Part shown: piece after piece, positions 43,613 through 52,028 of the stretch
How the letters are laid out: every line of letters begins with the position of its first letter
How positions within the stretch are numbered: the first letter of the stretch is position 1
Assembly (NCBI GenBank): GCA_033344775.1
Contig: JAWPMT010000002.1
Location: 124,001 to 188,000, forward strand
DNA from: Cytophagales bacterium
Lineage (GTDB): Bacteria > Bacteroidota > Bacteroidia > Cytophagales > Cyclobacteriaceae
Length of the DNA stretch: 64,000 bases
Reading direction: 5' to 3'
The notes under the pieces: generated by a model
The model's database searches: none
Told to the model about the DNA's origin: nothing
What the model saw: the letters and a program-made list of their open reading frames with translations, nothing else
Translations under genes and position numbers: made by a program

Positions 43613-43660
43613 GATAATGGCCTGGATTTTGTAGTTTGGTCTATAATTGAAGAACAGGTT

Positions 43661-44371
43661 ATGAAAGCTTATCTATTTATCGCATTGTCTTTTTGGTCAG
43701 TCCAGGTATTCGGCCAGGAAAAGTCTAAACCTTTACTGCATATTTCGGGAGAATCGACGATCTCCGTAAAACCCACACTTGCTGTGATCACCATGACTAT
43801 CCGGTCATCAGGTGCTACTTATGCCGGGACAGTCGAAGAATTGACAGATCGGATCGATGTGCTCACAGAAGTACTCAAGGGTGTGAAATTCAAAGAGCAA
43901 GAGATCTTTACTTCCAACTTCGCCATCGATAAGAATTATGTCTATGTACAGGGAGAGCGTAAGGAAAAAGGCTTCAATGGCTTGCAAACCCTCAAAGTCC
44001 AATTCAAGCAGGACAAAGAGCGTTTAGTTCAGGTATTAACAGCTGCTGCAGGTAGCAATGCTAACCCAGAGATTGCTGTTTCCTTCGATTTAGATGCAGA
44101 ACAGAAAAAAGAGGTCAAAGACGAATTGATCCGTCAGGCAGTAGCTGATGCAACAGCCAAAGCTGAATTGATCGCTACCCAGGCCAATTATCAGATTGCG
44201 GGTATCAAAGAGATCCGTTATGGGGTAGGCTCTGCCAATGTTCCCGGAGGTCCTGTTTACGCAAACTTCAGAGCAGAAAGTGCCTTAGCAGCAGACGTCT
44301 CCAACTTCGAAGCGGCAGATCTGAGTTTTTCTGACTCAGTTAATATCGTTTTTGTGATAGAGGGGAGGTAG
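43661..44371 (+). CDS. SIMPL domain (DUF541) protein
   Basis: 236 residues with a signal peptide (MKAYLFIALSFWSVQVFGQ). HISGESTISVKPTLAVITMTI opens the SIMPL domain, followed by NGLQTLKVQFKQ and DATAKAELIATQANYQIAGI, all family blocks. Such proteins are exported and associated with oxidative or outer-membrane stress, but the molecular function is unclear. The stop at 44371 abuts the convergent thioredoxin-like gene at 44372 with no gap and no obvious terminator. Confidence 0.85.
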   Translation: MKAYLFIALSFWSVQVFGQEKSKPLLHISGESTISVKPTLAVITMTIRSSGATYAGTVEELTDRIDVLTEVLKGVKFKEQEIFTSNFAIDKNYVYVQGERKEKGFNGLQTLKVQFKQDKERLVQVLTAAAGSNANPEIAVSFDLDAEQKKEVKDELIRQAVADATAKAELIATQANYQIAGIKEIRYGVGSANVPGGPVYANFRAESALAADVSNFEAADLSFSDSVNIVFVIEGR

Positions 44372-45004
44372 TTAAACCTCCTCCACCAGCTGCCCTGTTG
44401 CAAGTACTTTAGAAACCTCTGCAAACGTGCTCTGTCCGCGATCTTTGAGGTACCATTTCTGCATTTCTACCTGGAATTCCTTGTAAGGAGGTTTGTTGGG
44501 ATCATTTCTCCATGAATCGTACAAGGTTTGTGCGTCGACCGGTCTTGGCCCCCAGGTGCCTAACACGTCCAGTGCCTCATTAAGAATGATCAATTTAGGA
44601 ATAGACCTTCCTCCCCGAGTTAGGAATTGATCCATCAGCTGATCGTTTTCATCACGCAGAACCAACCTGAATGTAATATTGGTATTGACATCCGCCAATT
44701 TGTGCAACAAAGGTAGACTTTGAGCAGCATCGCCACACCAGCTTTCCGTAAGCACCAACCACGTCTGAGGTTGATCAATCTCCTTGATTTGCTGAGCAAT
44801 ATTCTCAGGTAAATTCACCGTCTTGTTCAGTCTACGCGACCGCTGTGCATTGAGTTTGGTATAGTAGACCAGGTCCTCATTTTGTTTTGGACCTGTGGTT
44901 TTTTCTTCTACCACCAATTGCTCGATGAGTCTTGTATAATCTTCATAACTAACACTCTTTGCCAGACTGTCTTTGATCAATGATTTGAGTTGCTCGACTT
45001 CCAT
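44372..45004 (-). CDS. Thioredoxin-like protein with WCGD active site
   Basis: 210 residues from ATG 45004; an ATG two codons upstream (45010) is equally possible. TWLVLTESWCGDAAQSLPLL near 110-129 is the thioredoxin active-site region, but only one Cys is present (WCGDA), so it is not a classical dithiol reductase. GGRSIPKLIILN carries the cis-Pro. It matches the Thioredoxin_9 group typical of Bacteroidota. Cytoplasmic, no signal. Role likely in binding or a monothiol reaction. Confidence 0.82.
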   Translation of the reverse strand: MEVEQLKSLIKDSLAKSVSYEDYTRLIEQLVVEEKTTGPKQNEDLVYYTKLNAQRSRRLNKTVNLPENIAQQIKEIDQPQTWLVLTESWCGDAAQSLPLLHKLADVNTNITFRLVLRDENDQLMDQFLTRGGRSIPKLIILNEALDVLGTWGPRPVDAQTLYDSWRNDPNKPPYKEFQVEMQKWYLKDRGQSTFAEVSKVLATGQLVEEV

Positions 45005-45095
45005 TTTCAATTCCTTTATGCAAAGGTATACTTAAATAGAACATTAAAAGTTACATATTATTTGAATTTTTATTCACAACTCCAATTTATCAGTC

Positions 45096-45545
45096 TTAAT
45101 CTCTCACAAACCATTGATTTCCCCAGATACCTGGGACACTTTTAAGTGCGCTTCCATCGCTCATATCGTAAATTAACGTGGAATTATTTCCAGTTGTACT
45201 GGCGATAAAAGTCCATCCTATTCCCGAGCGAAAGACAATATTGTTTCTTTTTGGTTTCGTATGCTGATGAATGATAGGGACGATCTGAGCATAAACTTCA
45301 CCGTTCAGGATGGTGACCATTTGTGCGTCGGCAAAGTGTTCCGCTTTTTTCGATCCTTCACCCATTTTCCATCCAATCCGGACTTGTTTTCCTTTTCGAA
45401 CTGCCTCAATCAAAGCCTCCTTGGATCCCTCGATTTTAAATCCATCTTCGTCATGCGCGTAAATGAGTTGCATTTGTCCTTGTGTTGTGGTTGCACAATG
45501 CAATAATGAACAGAAGAAGATAAATAGTGTTGCTGTCTTTTGCAT
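45096..45545 (-). CDS. Exported protein, unknown
   Basis: 149 residues with a signal peptide (about 1-24, TQGQ end). LIYAHDEDGFKIEGSKEAL, VRIGWKMGEGSKKAEHFADA and IVFRSGIGWTFIASTTGN are likely conserved blocks: they resemble small exported proteins I have seen in marine Bacteroidota, but I cannot name a family. Monocistronic. Confidence 0.6.
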   Translation of the reverse strand: MQKTATLFIFFCSLLHCATTTQGQMQLIYAHDEDGFKIEGSKEALIEAVRKGKQVRIGWKMGEGSKKAEHFADAQMVTILNGEVYAQIVPIIHQHTKPKRNNIVFRSGIGWTFIASTTGNNSTLIYDMSDGSALKSVPGIWGNQWFVRD

Positions 45546-45617
45546 ATCTGCTTGTTCTGTGTATATCAGCTATCATCTACCAATATGCATGCCGATTTAG
45601 CTTGCGTAAGCCTTTAA

Positions 45618-45655
45618 ATAAAAAAGCTCCTCATTGCTAAGCAATAAGGAGCTTT
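45618..45655 (-). terminator. Terminator of the BlaI-M56 operon
   Basis: AAAGCTCCT...AGGAGCTTT outer stem and ATTGCT/AGCAAT inner stem; on the minus strand a T-run follows. It lies 25 bp after the stop at 45680. Confidence 0.8.
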
Positions 45656-45679
45656 CCAAAGTGTTTTTTAACCTTAGGT

Positions 45680-47134
45680 TCAGCCTTCTTCAGGATCCAG
45701 TTTGTAGCTGATCGGTACCATCAAACGGGTTCGGACTACTTTTCCATTGATTCTGCCAGGTTTCCATTGTGGGCTTCCGGCAATTACTCTCACTGCTTCC
45801 GCATCCATGCTTTCTTCCACACCTTTCACGGCTTGAACGTCTGAAACAGTTCCATCCTTGTTGATGACGAAAGACACATATACTCTTCCCTCATAGCCGG
45901 CTTCACGAGCTGATTTGGGATACTCCAGCGTTGAACCTACGTATTCATAAAATTTCTGGATTCCGCCTTCGTATTCAGGTTCATCATCTACAATCTGATA
46001 AACTTCACCTTCAGATTTGCTCATTTCCATGACCACATCATAGGCCGCATCGTCTTGAGAAAGGATAAGATATTTGGTGTCATCTTCATCCACTTCCATG
46101 AACTGGGCGAATTTTGCTTGTGAAACCAGCGTCTCCAGTTTCTTCTTGTCGACCGTTTCTGAATGAAATTCCAGTACCGAAAAATCGGCCCCGGTTTCGT
46201 GCTTCAGTTTTTCGAGTCGTTGTTGGACTGCCAATGGATAGTCAACAACGAGACTGGCATTGGCTGAAATTTCCTGTACGTCCTGCTCTAGTTGTTCTGA
46301 GCATGAAAATACGAGAACTACTGTGGCTACAAGGGTACCTAGTACCCCTAATTTCCACTTACTTATGATTTGCTTCTTTGCTTGCATTGCTTTTAAGCGT
46401 TTCAATAGGGTGCCATGATGAAACGAACTGGCCAGGCTCATATTCACCGATGACAGGGCATTACCAATTAGTAATTTTTTATAATATCCGGCATCTGCAT
46501 GCTTCATGGCATAGGCGTCTGCCTGGAATTCATGTATTAATCTTAATTCTTTCAATACCCACCAGGAGGAGGGAAGCCACCAGAAGAAGACCCGGAACAG
46601 GTTCATCAGCAGGATGTCAGCTGTATGTCTGTGCAGGGTGTGACCTTTTTCGTGAAGTACAATCAATTCTTCCCGATCCCGACCGATGAAGATCCAGTTA
46701 AAAAAGGAAAAACTTGGATTTTCCTCTCGTTGTAACCAAACGGGGATTCCGTAAAGGGAGGACCGGCTACTTTTTTTCAAATTTCTCGAGATGGATCCGA
46801 TGGCCAGGATGAAATACCCCAGGAATACTACGGAAATCAGACCGATCACGTGTATCCATTCAAATTGGTAGCCGGAAGTAAAAGCCACTAAGTCAGAAGT
46901 TTTTTTACCATTAATAAGAATGGGTTCCAGGGTATTGATGGCTTCCGAAACAGAGGGTGTATTGCTTGCTGGGAGCAAGGGGATATCCAAAAATGGCACG
47001 GCAACAGCTGCCAGAGTTGATCCGATCAGGAAATACCGACGCAATTGGTATTGAGTTTCCTTTCTTAGCAGAAGCAAATAGATCAGGTACAGCGACAAAT
47101 GGATGAGTCCGGCTTCTATGAGGTAAGTGATCAT
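45680..47134 (-). CDS. M56 (BlaR1-type) membrane peptidase with C-terminal TonB domain
   Basis: 484 residues. N-terminal spans (about 4-20, 35-55, 92-112), then the M56 zinc site HEKGHTLHRH near 163-172 with LIHEFQADAYAM further on as the third-ligand helix. A span near 270 (LGVLGTLVATVVLVFSC) is followed by about 110 periplasmic residues and a TonB C-terminal domain (YPKSAREAGYEGRVYVSFVI, VQAVKGVEESMDAEAVRVI, WKPGRINGKVVRTRLMVPI). In BlaR1 the protease cleaves or inactivates BlaI after sensing; here the TonB-like part is in the place of the beta-lactam sensor. Overlaps blaI by 4 bp. Confidence 0.9.
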   Translation of the reverse strand: MITYLIEAGLIHLSLYLIYLLLLRKETQYQLRRYFLIGSTLAAVAVPFLDIPLLPASNTPSVSEAINTLEPILINGKKTSDLVAFTSGYQFEWIHVIGLISVVFLGYFILAIGSISRNLKKSSRSSLYGIPVWLQREENPSFSFFNWIFIGRDREELIVLHEKGHTLHRHTADILLMNLFRVFFWWLPSSWWVLKELRLIHEFQADAYAMKHADAGYYKKLLIGNALSSVNMSLASSFHHGTLLKRLKAMQAKKQIISKWKLGVLGTLVATVVLVFSCSEQLEQDVQEISANASLVVDYPLAVQQRLEKLKHETGADFSVLEFHSETVDKKKLETLVSQAKFAQFMEVDEDDTKYLILSQDDAAYDVVMEMSKSEGEVYQIVDDEPEYEGGIQKFYEYVGSTLEYPKSAREAGYEGRVYVSFVINKDGTVSDVQAVKGVEESMDAEAVRVIAGSPQWKPGRINGKVVRTRLMVPISYKLDPEEG

Positions 47135-47496
47135 TTTGGTTCGTCGTTTTTGATTTCTTTCAATATTTCTTCCAATTCCTGTACCGACAAGTCTTTCTCT
47201 TTTGCAAAGAAGGAGACGACCTGCTGATACGATCCGCTGAAGTAACGGGAGATGAACCCCTTCATGAAGTTCTGACTGTATTCCTGTTTGGTGATCACCG
47301 GAAAATAGCGATGACTCTTACCAAAGGCTTCATGTCCTACAAATCCCTTTTGCTCGAGGATTCTTACGATCGTTGAAACGGTGTTGTAAGCAGGTTTGGG
47401 TTCTGGCATCTTTTCGATGATCTCTTTCACAAATGCTTTATCGAGTTGCCAGAGCACTTGCATGATTTCGTCTTCGGCCTTGGTAAGTTCTTTCAT
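47131..47496 (-). CDS. blaI: BlaI/MecI-type repressor
   Basis: 121 residues: a winged helix at the N-terminus (LTKAEDEIMQVLWQLDKAF, NTVSTIVRILEQKGFVGHEAFG, SHRYFPVI) and a helical dimerisation part. The domain order is that of BlaI/MecI/CopY repressors. Its stop overlaps the M56 gene start, making the usual repressor-protease pair. Three dyad operators AACTAA-N4-TTAGTT lie just upstream, over its promoter, so autorepression is expected. Confidence 0.92.
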   Translation of the reverse strand: MKELTKAEDEIMQVLWQLDKAFVKEIIEKMPEPKPAYNTVSTIVRILEQKGFVGHEAFGKSHRYFPVITKQEYSQNFMKGFISRYFSGSYQQVVSFFAKEKDLSVQELEEILKEIKNDEPK

Positions 47497-47504
47497 TGTA
47501 TTAA

Positions 47505-47575
47505 AACTAATAACTTAGTTTCAAAACTAATGCTTTAGTTTAAAGTAGCAAAGTATTTGAACTAATTTTTTAGTT
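47505..47575. promoter_or_regulatory. Three BlaI-type dyad operators
   Basis: AACTAATAACTTAGTT (47505-47520), AACTAATGCTTTAGTT (47525-47540) and AACTAATTTTTTAGTT (47560-47575) are 16-bp dyads with identical half-sites AACTAA/TTAGTT. The first two are spaced 20 bp, two helical turns. They overlap the promoter of blaI. Confidence 0.88.
47522..47551 (-). promoter_or_regulatory. Promoter of blaI
   Basis: On the minus strand TTG (complement of 47549-47551), 19 bp, then TAGTTTTG (complement of 47522-47529) matches the Bacteroidota consensus TTG-N19-TAnnTTTG. The -7 element overlaps the second operator. Confidence 0.75.
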
Positions 47576-47614
47576 TTCATCGAGAAATGGACCTAATTAG
47601 CTCAATTTTTTGAT

Positions 47615-48106
47615 TTATTTCGAGGAATACGTGAGGGTGTAAGTATACTTTTTACCCGATTTGCTTTTCTGTAATTGTAATACGAGTAGTTCGGGGGCCA
47701 CTTCCACTACCTTATAGATGGTATTGTGGCCATCAGTGCAAAAAATCAGTTTTTTCTCCTCGTGGTACAAAGACCAATTGCCGGATTCGTAAACCTGAGC
47801 ACTTTCCGGTTGGGCTTTACTGGCTCCTTCGTCAAAAGCGAAGGTTCCGTCTTTCTTAAAGATGATCACATCATCCAGATCAGAAGACATGAACTGATCC
47901 GTGACATCATTTGAATCTCCGTTTTCGTCCCAATTCATTATGGTGATATTGGTCTCGGTCCAAGGACGATCGATTAGAACTGCACTTTCCTGAGTTAGTT
48001 TAAAATTTAAAGTACAGATATTGTCATGTGTAGCTACCTGACGGGATTTACAAGCGATCAGCAGTATTGATAGGAGCAGTGCTTTTGAGATTGTTTTGAA
48101 CATCAA
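47615..48106 (-). CDS. Lipocalin-like lipoprotein under BlaI-type control
   Basis: 163 residues. Lipoprotein signal with lipobox LLIAC near 19. The mature part has NFKLTQESAVLIDRPW, IIFKKDGTFAFDEGA, VYESGNWSLYHEEKKLIFC and a final beta strand rich in Tyr/Lys, resembling small lipocalin-like domains. Two operators of the BlaI type sit 11-46 bp before the start, so the gene is probably repressed by the BlaI encoded just downstream. This makes it the likely effector of that regulatory pair. It precedes the blaI operator region on the same strand. Confidence 0.7.
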   Translation of the reverse strand: MMFKTISKALLLSILLIACKSRQVATHDNICTLNFKLTQESAVLIDRPWTETNITIMNWDENGDSNDVTDQFMSSDLDDVIIFKKDGTFAFDEGASKAQPESAQVYESGNWSLYHEEKKLIFCTDGHNTIYKVVEVAPELLVLQLQKSKSGKKYTYTLTYSSK

Positions 48107-48116
48107 AAAGAATTAA

Positions 48117-48152
48117 AACTAATGACTTAGTTGTAAACCTAATAATTTAGTT
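48117..48152. promoter_or_regulatory. Two BlaI-type dyad operators before the lipoprotein gene
   Basis: AACTAATGACTTAGTT (48117-48132) and ACCTAATAATTTAGTT (48137-48152), the second with one half-site change. Same 20-bp spacing as the first pair before blaI. Confidence 0.85.
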
Positions 48153-48321
48153 TGAGATCTTTAAGTCAGGGTATTAAGAATCTTAGCTTTTTAAGTTCTT
48201 TAATGATTCTATGCTTTAATTAATTAGGTATGGAGTAATTAATACTTATAATATTTGATAATTTATCATTATCACCTAATTAGTTAAATTATTATTAATC
48301 TTTGTGAGGAGAATATAAGAA

Positions 48322-48786
48322 ATGGATATCGTTGATGCTAAGATCATAGAGCTGCTGATGGCCAATAGCCGCATATCGGGAGCAGACATAGCCAGAAGGG
48401 TACATCTTTCTTTACCAGCAGTAACGGAAAGGTTAAGGAAGCTGAGTGAAACGGGTGTGATCGAATCTTACACGGTGAAATTGTCCAATGATCACTTTGA
48501 CTGGCGCCTGAAGGCGTTCATCAAAGTCTGGGTCGATCACGAGTTAGCAGAGAATATTGTTCAGGCAGTCACGGCATGTCCACCTGTTTTGGAATGCCAT
48601 CATATTGCGGGAGATTTTGACTTGTTGTTAAAAGTATTGGTCAAAGACACCCACGAGCTGGAGTATTTCCTGACCAAACAGCTCAAGGTGATCAAAGGCA
48701 TTTCCAGAACCAGTACGACTATCGTTCTGGATACTTATGTGGAAAAAATAAATAGAACTTCGAAAGATGAACCATCAGGAAATTGA
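48322..48786 (+). CDS. Lrp/AsnC family regulator
   Basis: 154 residues: helix-turn-helix DAKIIELLMANSRISGADIARRV and SLPAVTERLRKL, then an RAM-type effector domain (AFIKVWVDHELAENIVQAV, CHHIAGDFDLLLKVLVKDT, RTSTTIVLDTYVE). A typical amino-acid-responsive global or local regulator. The upstream stretch is AT-rich, and AATCTTTG just before the start resembles a -7 element. The 3' end overlaps the next gene by 20 bp, so the two are probably cotranscribed. Confidence 0.9.
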   Translation: MDIVDAKIIELLMANSRISGADIARRVHLSLPAVTERLRKLSETGVIESYTVKLSNDHFDWRLKAFIKVWVDHELAENIVQAVTACPPVLECHHIAGDFDLLLKVLVKDTHELEYFLTKQLKVIKGISRTSTTIVLDTYVEKINRTSKDEPSGN

Positions 48787-49207
48787 AGCATTGATCAAAG
48801 GTTTCGAGGACGGAACCTGGCCAGCAGCTGAGTGGACCCATCACTGTCACATCTATATGGCGCTATGGTATTTGTCGAAAATGCCACTAGCCAAAGCTTC
48901 TTTTCAAATCAAAGAAGGGATCAGGCAATACAATGTGAGTCAGGGAGGGGAAAATACGGAAACTAGCGGGTACCATGAGACCATTTCTGAGTTTTACATC
49001 CGGATATTACAGTACTATATCGAACAAACGGATTTTGCCGCGGCAGATAGGCATTGGATTAAATTGAAAGATCAGCCTTTTATGGACAAGGATTTCCCTT
49101 TCAGATTTTATTCAAAAGATCACTTAATGAACCCGGAAGCAAGAGCGTTTTGGCAAGTGCCCGATTTGCTCCCCATTACGGCTTATGAAAATACTCTTCA
49201 AGCCTGA
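48767..49207 (+). CDS. Conserved-looking His-rich protein, unknown
   Basis: 146 residues, soluble. EWTHHCHIYMALWYLSKM, GIRQYNVSQGGENTETSGYHETISEFY and FPFRFYSKDHLMNPEARAFW have the look of a conserved domain with His residues that could bind metal. I cannot name the family. The start overlaps the Lrp regulator, which could control it. The 3' end overlaps the convergent MscS gene by 32 bp. Confidence 0.7.
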   Translation: MNHQEIEALIKGFEDGTWPAAEWTHHCHIYMALWYLSKMPLAKASFQIKEGIRQYNVSQGGENTETSGYHETISEFYIRILQYYIEQTDFAAADRHWIKLKDQPFMDKDFPFRFYSKDHLMNPEARAFWQVPDLLPITAYENTLQA

Positions 49208-50759
49208 CCCGAGCTGTATTTTGATCAATGTAATTGCCGTTATGTTGATCAGGCATGGTCTCTACGTGCAGCGTTTGCGTAGGGAATGCAAATTTCACTC
49301 CAAGATGTTCGGCTAGTTTTGCTACTTCCATCAATACTTCATGTCGAGCCCGTAATTCGTCCGGCCAGGTTGGTACCTCAAAGAAGATGTAGAACATCAC
49401 ATCCAATGAAGAAGCAGACATTTCATTTAGGTAGACATTATAGTAGTCTTTCCGCGTTTCAGGATGCTCATCCACGATTTTTCTTAATCCTTCTATAAAA
49501 GCGTCCAGCAGGGAAGGAGGCGTGTCGTATTGGACAGAAATGTTGGTATAAAAACGGCGATATTTTCGAAGCCCATGATTGTCAATGATCGCATCGGCCA
49601 GTTTCCCGTTAGGAATGTAGGTCAATGAATTGCGGAAAGTACGCACCCGTGAAGAACGAAATCCGACCTCTTCCACGTTTCCATCGACTTCTCCGGTGGT
49701 GATCCAGTCTCCGATTTGAAAAGGTTTGTCTACGAAAATCATCACGGACCCAAAAAAATTCTTGATGGTGTCCTGAGCTGCCAAAGCAAACGCAAGTCCT
49801 CCTATTGACAAACCGGTCAATACGGGAATGACGTTGATTTCCAGATTGTCCAGTACGAAGAGTGTTCCGATCGCAATGACGAACGTCTTTAGAGTCTTTC
49901 GCATCAAAGGGATCAGTTGATCATCCAGTGTGCCATCGGTCTTTTTCGCAAGCTGCTCGGTATAGAGTGCAAATACGTTGATCAGGCGATAGATGGTGAT
50001 GGTCCCAAATAATGGGATCATGGCCTTGAGCACCAGAATGACATACTTGGAAATGATTGGAGGCAACAGCAGTACCGGGACTAATACTCCCAACAATAAA
50101 ATGATGAACAACAGACTCAGTGGTTGTGCTACGGATTGAAGGAGCTTTTTAGCAAAGGTTCCGTAACCACTGTTTTTTAGAGCATTTGAGATCGCCTTCC
50201 TGAAAAGGAAGGTCATGATCTTGTGAAGCACCGTGCTCAATAACGCAAGGATCAGAATGCCAGCATATTGAAAAATATAAAGTCCAAAGAAAAGGTCATT
50301 GCCCTGTTTGGGAAAAAGAGAAATGATGCGGTCTGTCCCGAAACGGAATACTTTCTTGTGGATACGGTGAATGGTTTCTATCGAAGATTTAGGATAGATC
50401 CATTCGCTATCTTCTAGAACCAGATAGATGTCCGGATACTTTTTGGTTAATGCATATTGGTGTTTTTCCGATAAACTATCGAAATAGTCAGGTTTGGCGG
50501 GCAAAGATTCTACATCAATGTAGATCCCTTCTCCATCGAGTATTTGTTTGAGTTTGATGGCGGTCCACTGAGCTTTTTCCTTGTTTCCTCCATACTTGAG
50601 GTATGGTAAGGAAGCCAGTGAGTCATTGTACGTCTCAGGTTGGAGGTAATACAAATTGGTTCTGACACTCTGAAAAGGAGAGCCCAGGTAGCGACTGTTC
50701 TGGCCGAAAAGCTGGACGCTTTGGAGTATAAAGAAGATCAGGACCAGTGTTGTTCTCAT
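49176..50759 (-). CDS. Large MscS-family channel
   Basis: 527 residues with a signal peptide (MRTTLVLIFFILQSVQLFGQ), a periplasmic N-terminal domain of about 130 residues, then several spans (about 150-175, 205-235, 245-265, 295-315) and the MscS core: VLTGLSIGGLAFALAAQDTIKNFFGS, FQIGDWITTGEVDGNVEEVGFRSSRVRTF, LTYIPNGKLADAII. Longer than the small MscS at 5803, with an extra periplasmic domain. A pressure valve in osmotic downshift. It overlaps the preceding plus-strand gene by 32 bp. Confidence 0.9.
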   Translation of the reverse strand: MRTTLVLIFFILQSVQLFGQNSRYLGSPFQSVRTNLYYLQPETYNDSLASLPYLKYGGNKEKAQWTAIKLKQILDGEGIYIDVESLPAKPDYFDSLSEKHQYALTKKYPDIYLVLEDSEWIYPKSSIETIHRIHKKVFRFGTDRIISLFPKQGNDLFFGLYIFQYAGILILALLSTVLHKIMTFLFRKAISNALKNSGYGTFAKKLLQSVAQPLSLLFIILLLGVLVPVLLLPPIISKYVILVLKAMIPLFGTITIYRLINVFALYTEQLAKKTDGTLDDQLIPLMRKTLKTFVIAIGTLFVLDNLEINVIPVLTGLSIGGLAFALAAQDTIKNFFGSVMIFVDKPFQIGDWITTGEVDGNVEEVGFRSSRVRTFRNSLTYIPNGKLADAIIDNHGLRKYRRFYTNISVQYDTPPSLLDAFIEGLRKIVDEHPETRKDYYNVYLNEMSASSLDVMFYIFFEVPTWPDELRARHEVLMEVAKLAEHLGVKFAFPTQTLHVETMPDQHNGNYIDQNTARVRLEEYFHKP

Positions 50760-50814
50760 AACTGCAAAAGTAAAACTTCAAATGCATCTGGTCCTTCGAA
50801 TGCCAGGTAGACTG

Positions 50815-51342
50815 CTAATTCCGTTTTCTTTTCAAAATCAGGGAACTGATCAGTGTGACAATCAAGCCAACCGGGAAAATTTCCATGAACGTAAATCCCG
50901 CCATTACCAGTGGTTGTTCATACAATTCCTGAAAGGCCTTCATCTCATCGACCTTGGTCTTGAGTTCTTCTTCGCTCAGACCCTGAGCTTCTAATTGAGC
51001 AATCTGACCCTGGGTATACTGGTCTACAAAATCGGGCATGAAATTGGGATAATAGATCATCCATCCAACGACGTAGATAATGGAAGCAACCAATACAATG
51101 ATCATGCCGTTGAAGAAGCCCTCCTTGAAGGATAACACGCCATCATTTTTATCGCGAAAAGATCTTAGCGCAAAGAAGACCGTGGATAGAGCGAGTAACA
51201 TGAACGTGTACCCGATCAATTCGCCATACTTCATGTTCAGATCTTGATCTTCTCCCGCAATCGCCATCCAAAGGATAAATCCGAGAATCGTGATGACGCC
51301 AGCAATGGCTCCGTAGATAATGAATGATATTTTTGCTTTCAT
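50815..51342 (-). CDS. DUF4199 membrane protein
   Basis: 175 residues from ATG 51342 (MKAKISFIIYGAIAGVI). Four spans with the family block FRDKNDGVLSFKEGFFNGMIIVLVASIIYVV. The central soluble segment (about 105-140) is acidic, QGLSEEELKTKVDEMKAF. Usually found with or near regulators in Bacteroidota. It is 109 bp downstream of the LuxR-type gene on the same strand and is probably controlled by or with it. Confidence 0.88.
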   Translation of the reverse strand: MKAKISFIIYGAIAGVITILGFILWMAIAGEDQDLNMKYGELIGYTFMLLALSTVFFALRSFRDKNDGVLSFKEGFFNGMIIVLVASIIYVVGWMIYYPNFMPDFVDQYTQGQIAQLEAQGLSEEELKTKVDEMKAFQELYEQPLVMAGFTFMEIFPVGLIVTLISSLILKRKRN

Positions 51343-51451
51343 GATGATATGCGGTTTGTGTGAGTCATGGGTCAAAGAAGGTGCACAATCAGAATAAAAC
51401 ACTCATACCAAAGGGTGATTTTACGTTTTTGGTCCTTTTTGGTGAGTAGTA

Positions 51452-51916
51452 TTATATGATCTGATGATCCCTCGCTTTCTGCACCGCCTGCGTCCTTCGC
51501 TGGACATTCAATTTGGAAAAAATGTTTGATAAATGTGTTTTTACTGTATTCAGAGAAACGAAAAGCTTATCCGCAATTTCTTGATTGCTGTGCCCATCAG
51601 CGATAAGCACCAGTACCTCCATTTCTCTTTTACTGAGGCCAAAGGATTGTCCTGCTTCTGCATTTGAAGTAGTGCCAGGCTTGGCTTTATTGAAATTAAG
51701 GAATCCAATCCATAATCCAACTCCGGTGAACAACAAAGCAATCGCCACGCTGAATACATCAGAAGATAATCGATGGATCACGGTTTCGTAGTTTAGCACT
51801 TGAAGCACCACAATGAGTACTCCCATGATCAGGCCGTAAATCACGAACTCCCGATTGAGTATAAATTTGTTTTTACGCTTCGTTTTCAAGGATTGACAAA
51901 ATTCAGAACACTTCAA
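51452..51916 (-). CDS. Membrane LuxR-type regulator
   Basis: 154 residues. Two spans near 26-44 and 55-74, then a LuxR helix-turn-helix: [52 protein letters not shown]. This is the membrane-bound two-span form without a receiver domain. It appears to pair with the DUF4199 gene downstream. The signal is unknown. Confidence 0.88.
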   Translation of the reverse strand: MKCSEFCQSLKTKRKNKFILNREFVIYGLIMGVLIVVLQVLNYETVIHRLSSDVFSVAIALLFTGVGLWIGFLNFNKAKPGTTSNAEAGQSFGLSKREMEVLVLIADGHSNQEIADKLFVSLNTVKTHLSNIFSKLNVQRRTQAVQKARDHQII

Positions 51917-52028
51917 AAATATGAATCTGAGCGTTAAATTCGCTGGTATTCGTGTGCTATCTGCATAGTTTTATGAAACACATTGTTCAACTGAACATAA
52001 TCGGAATTCTGAATCAATCACACAAATC

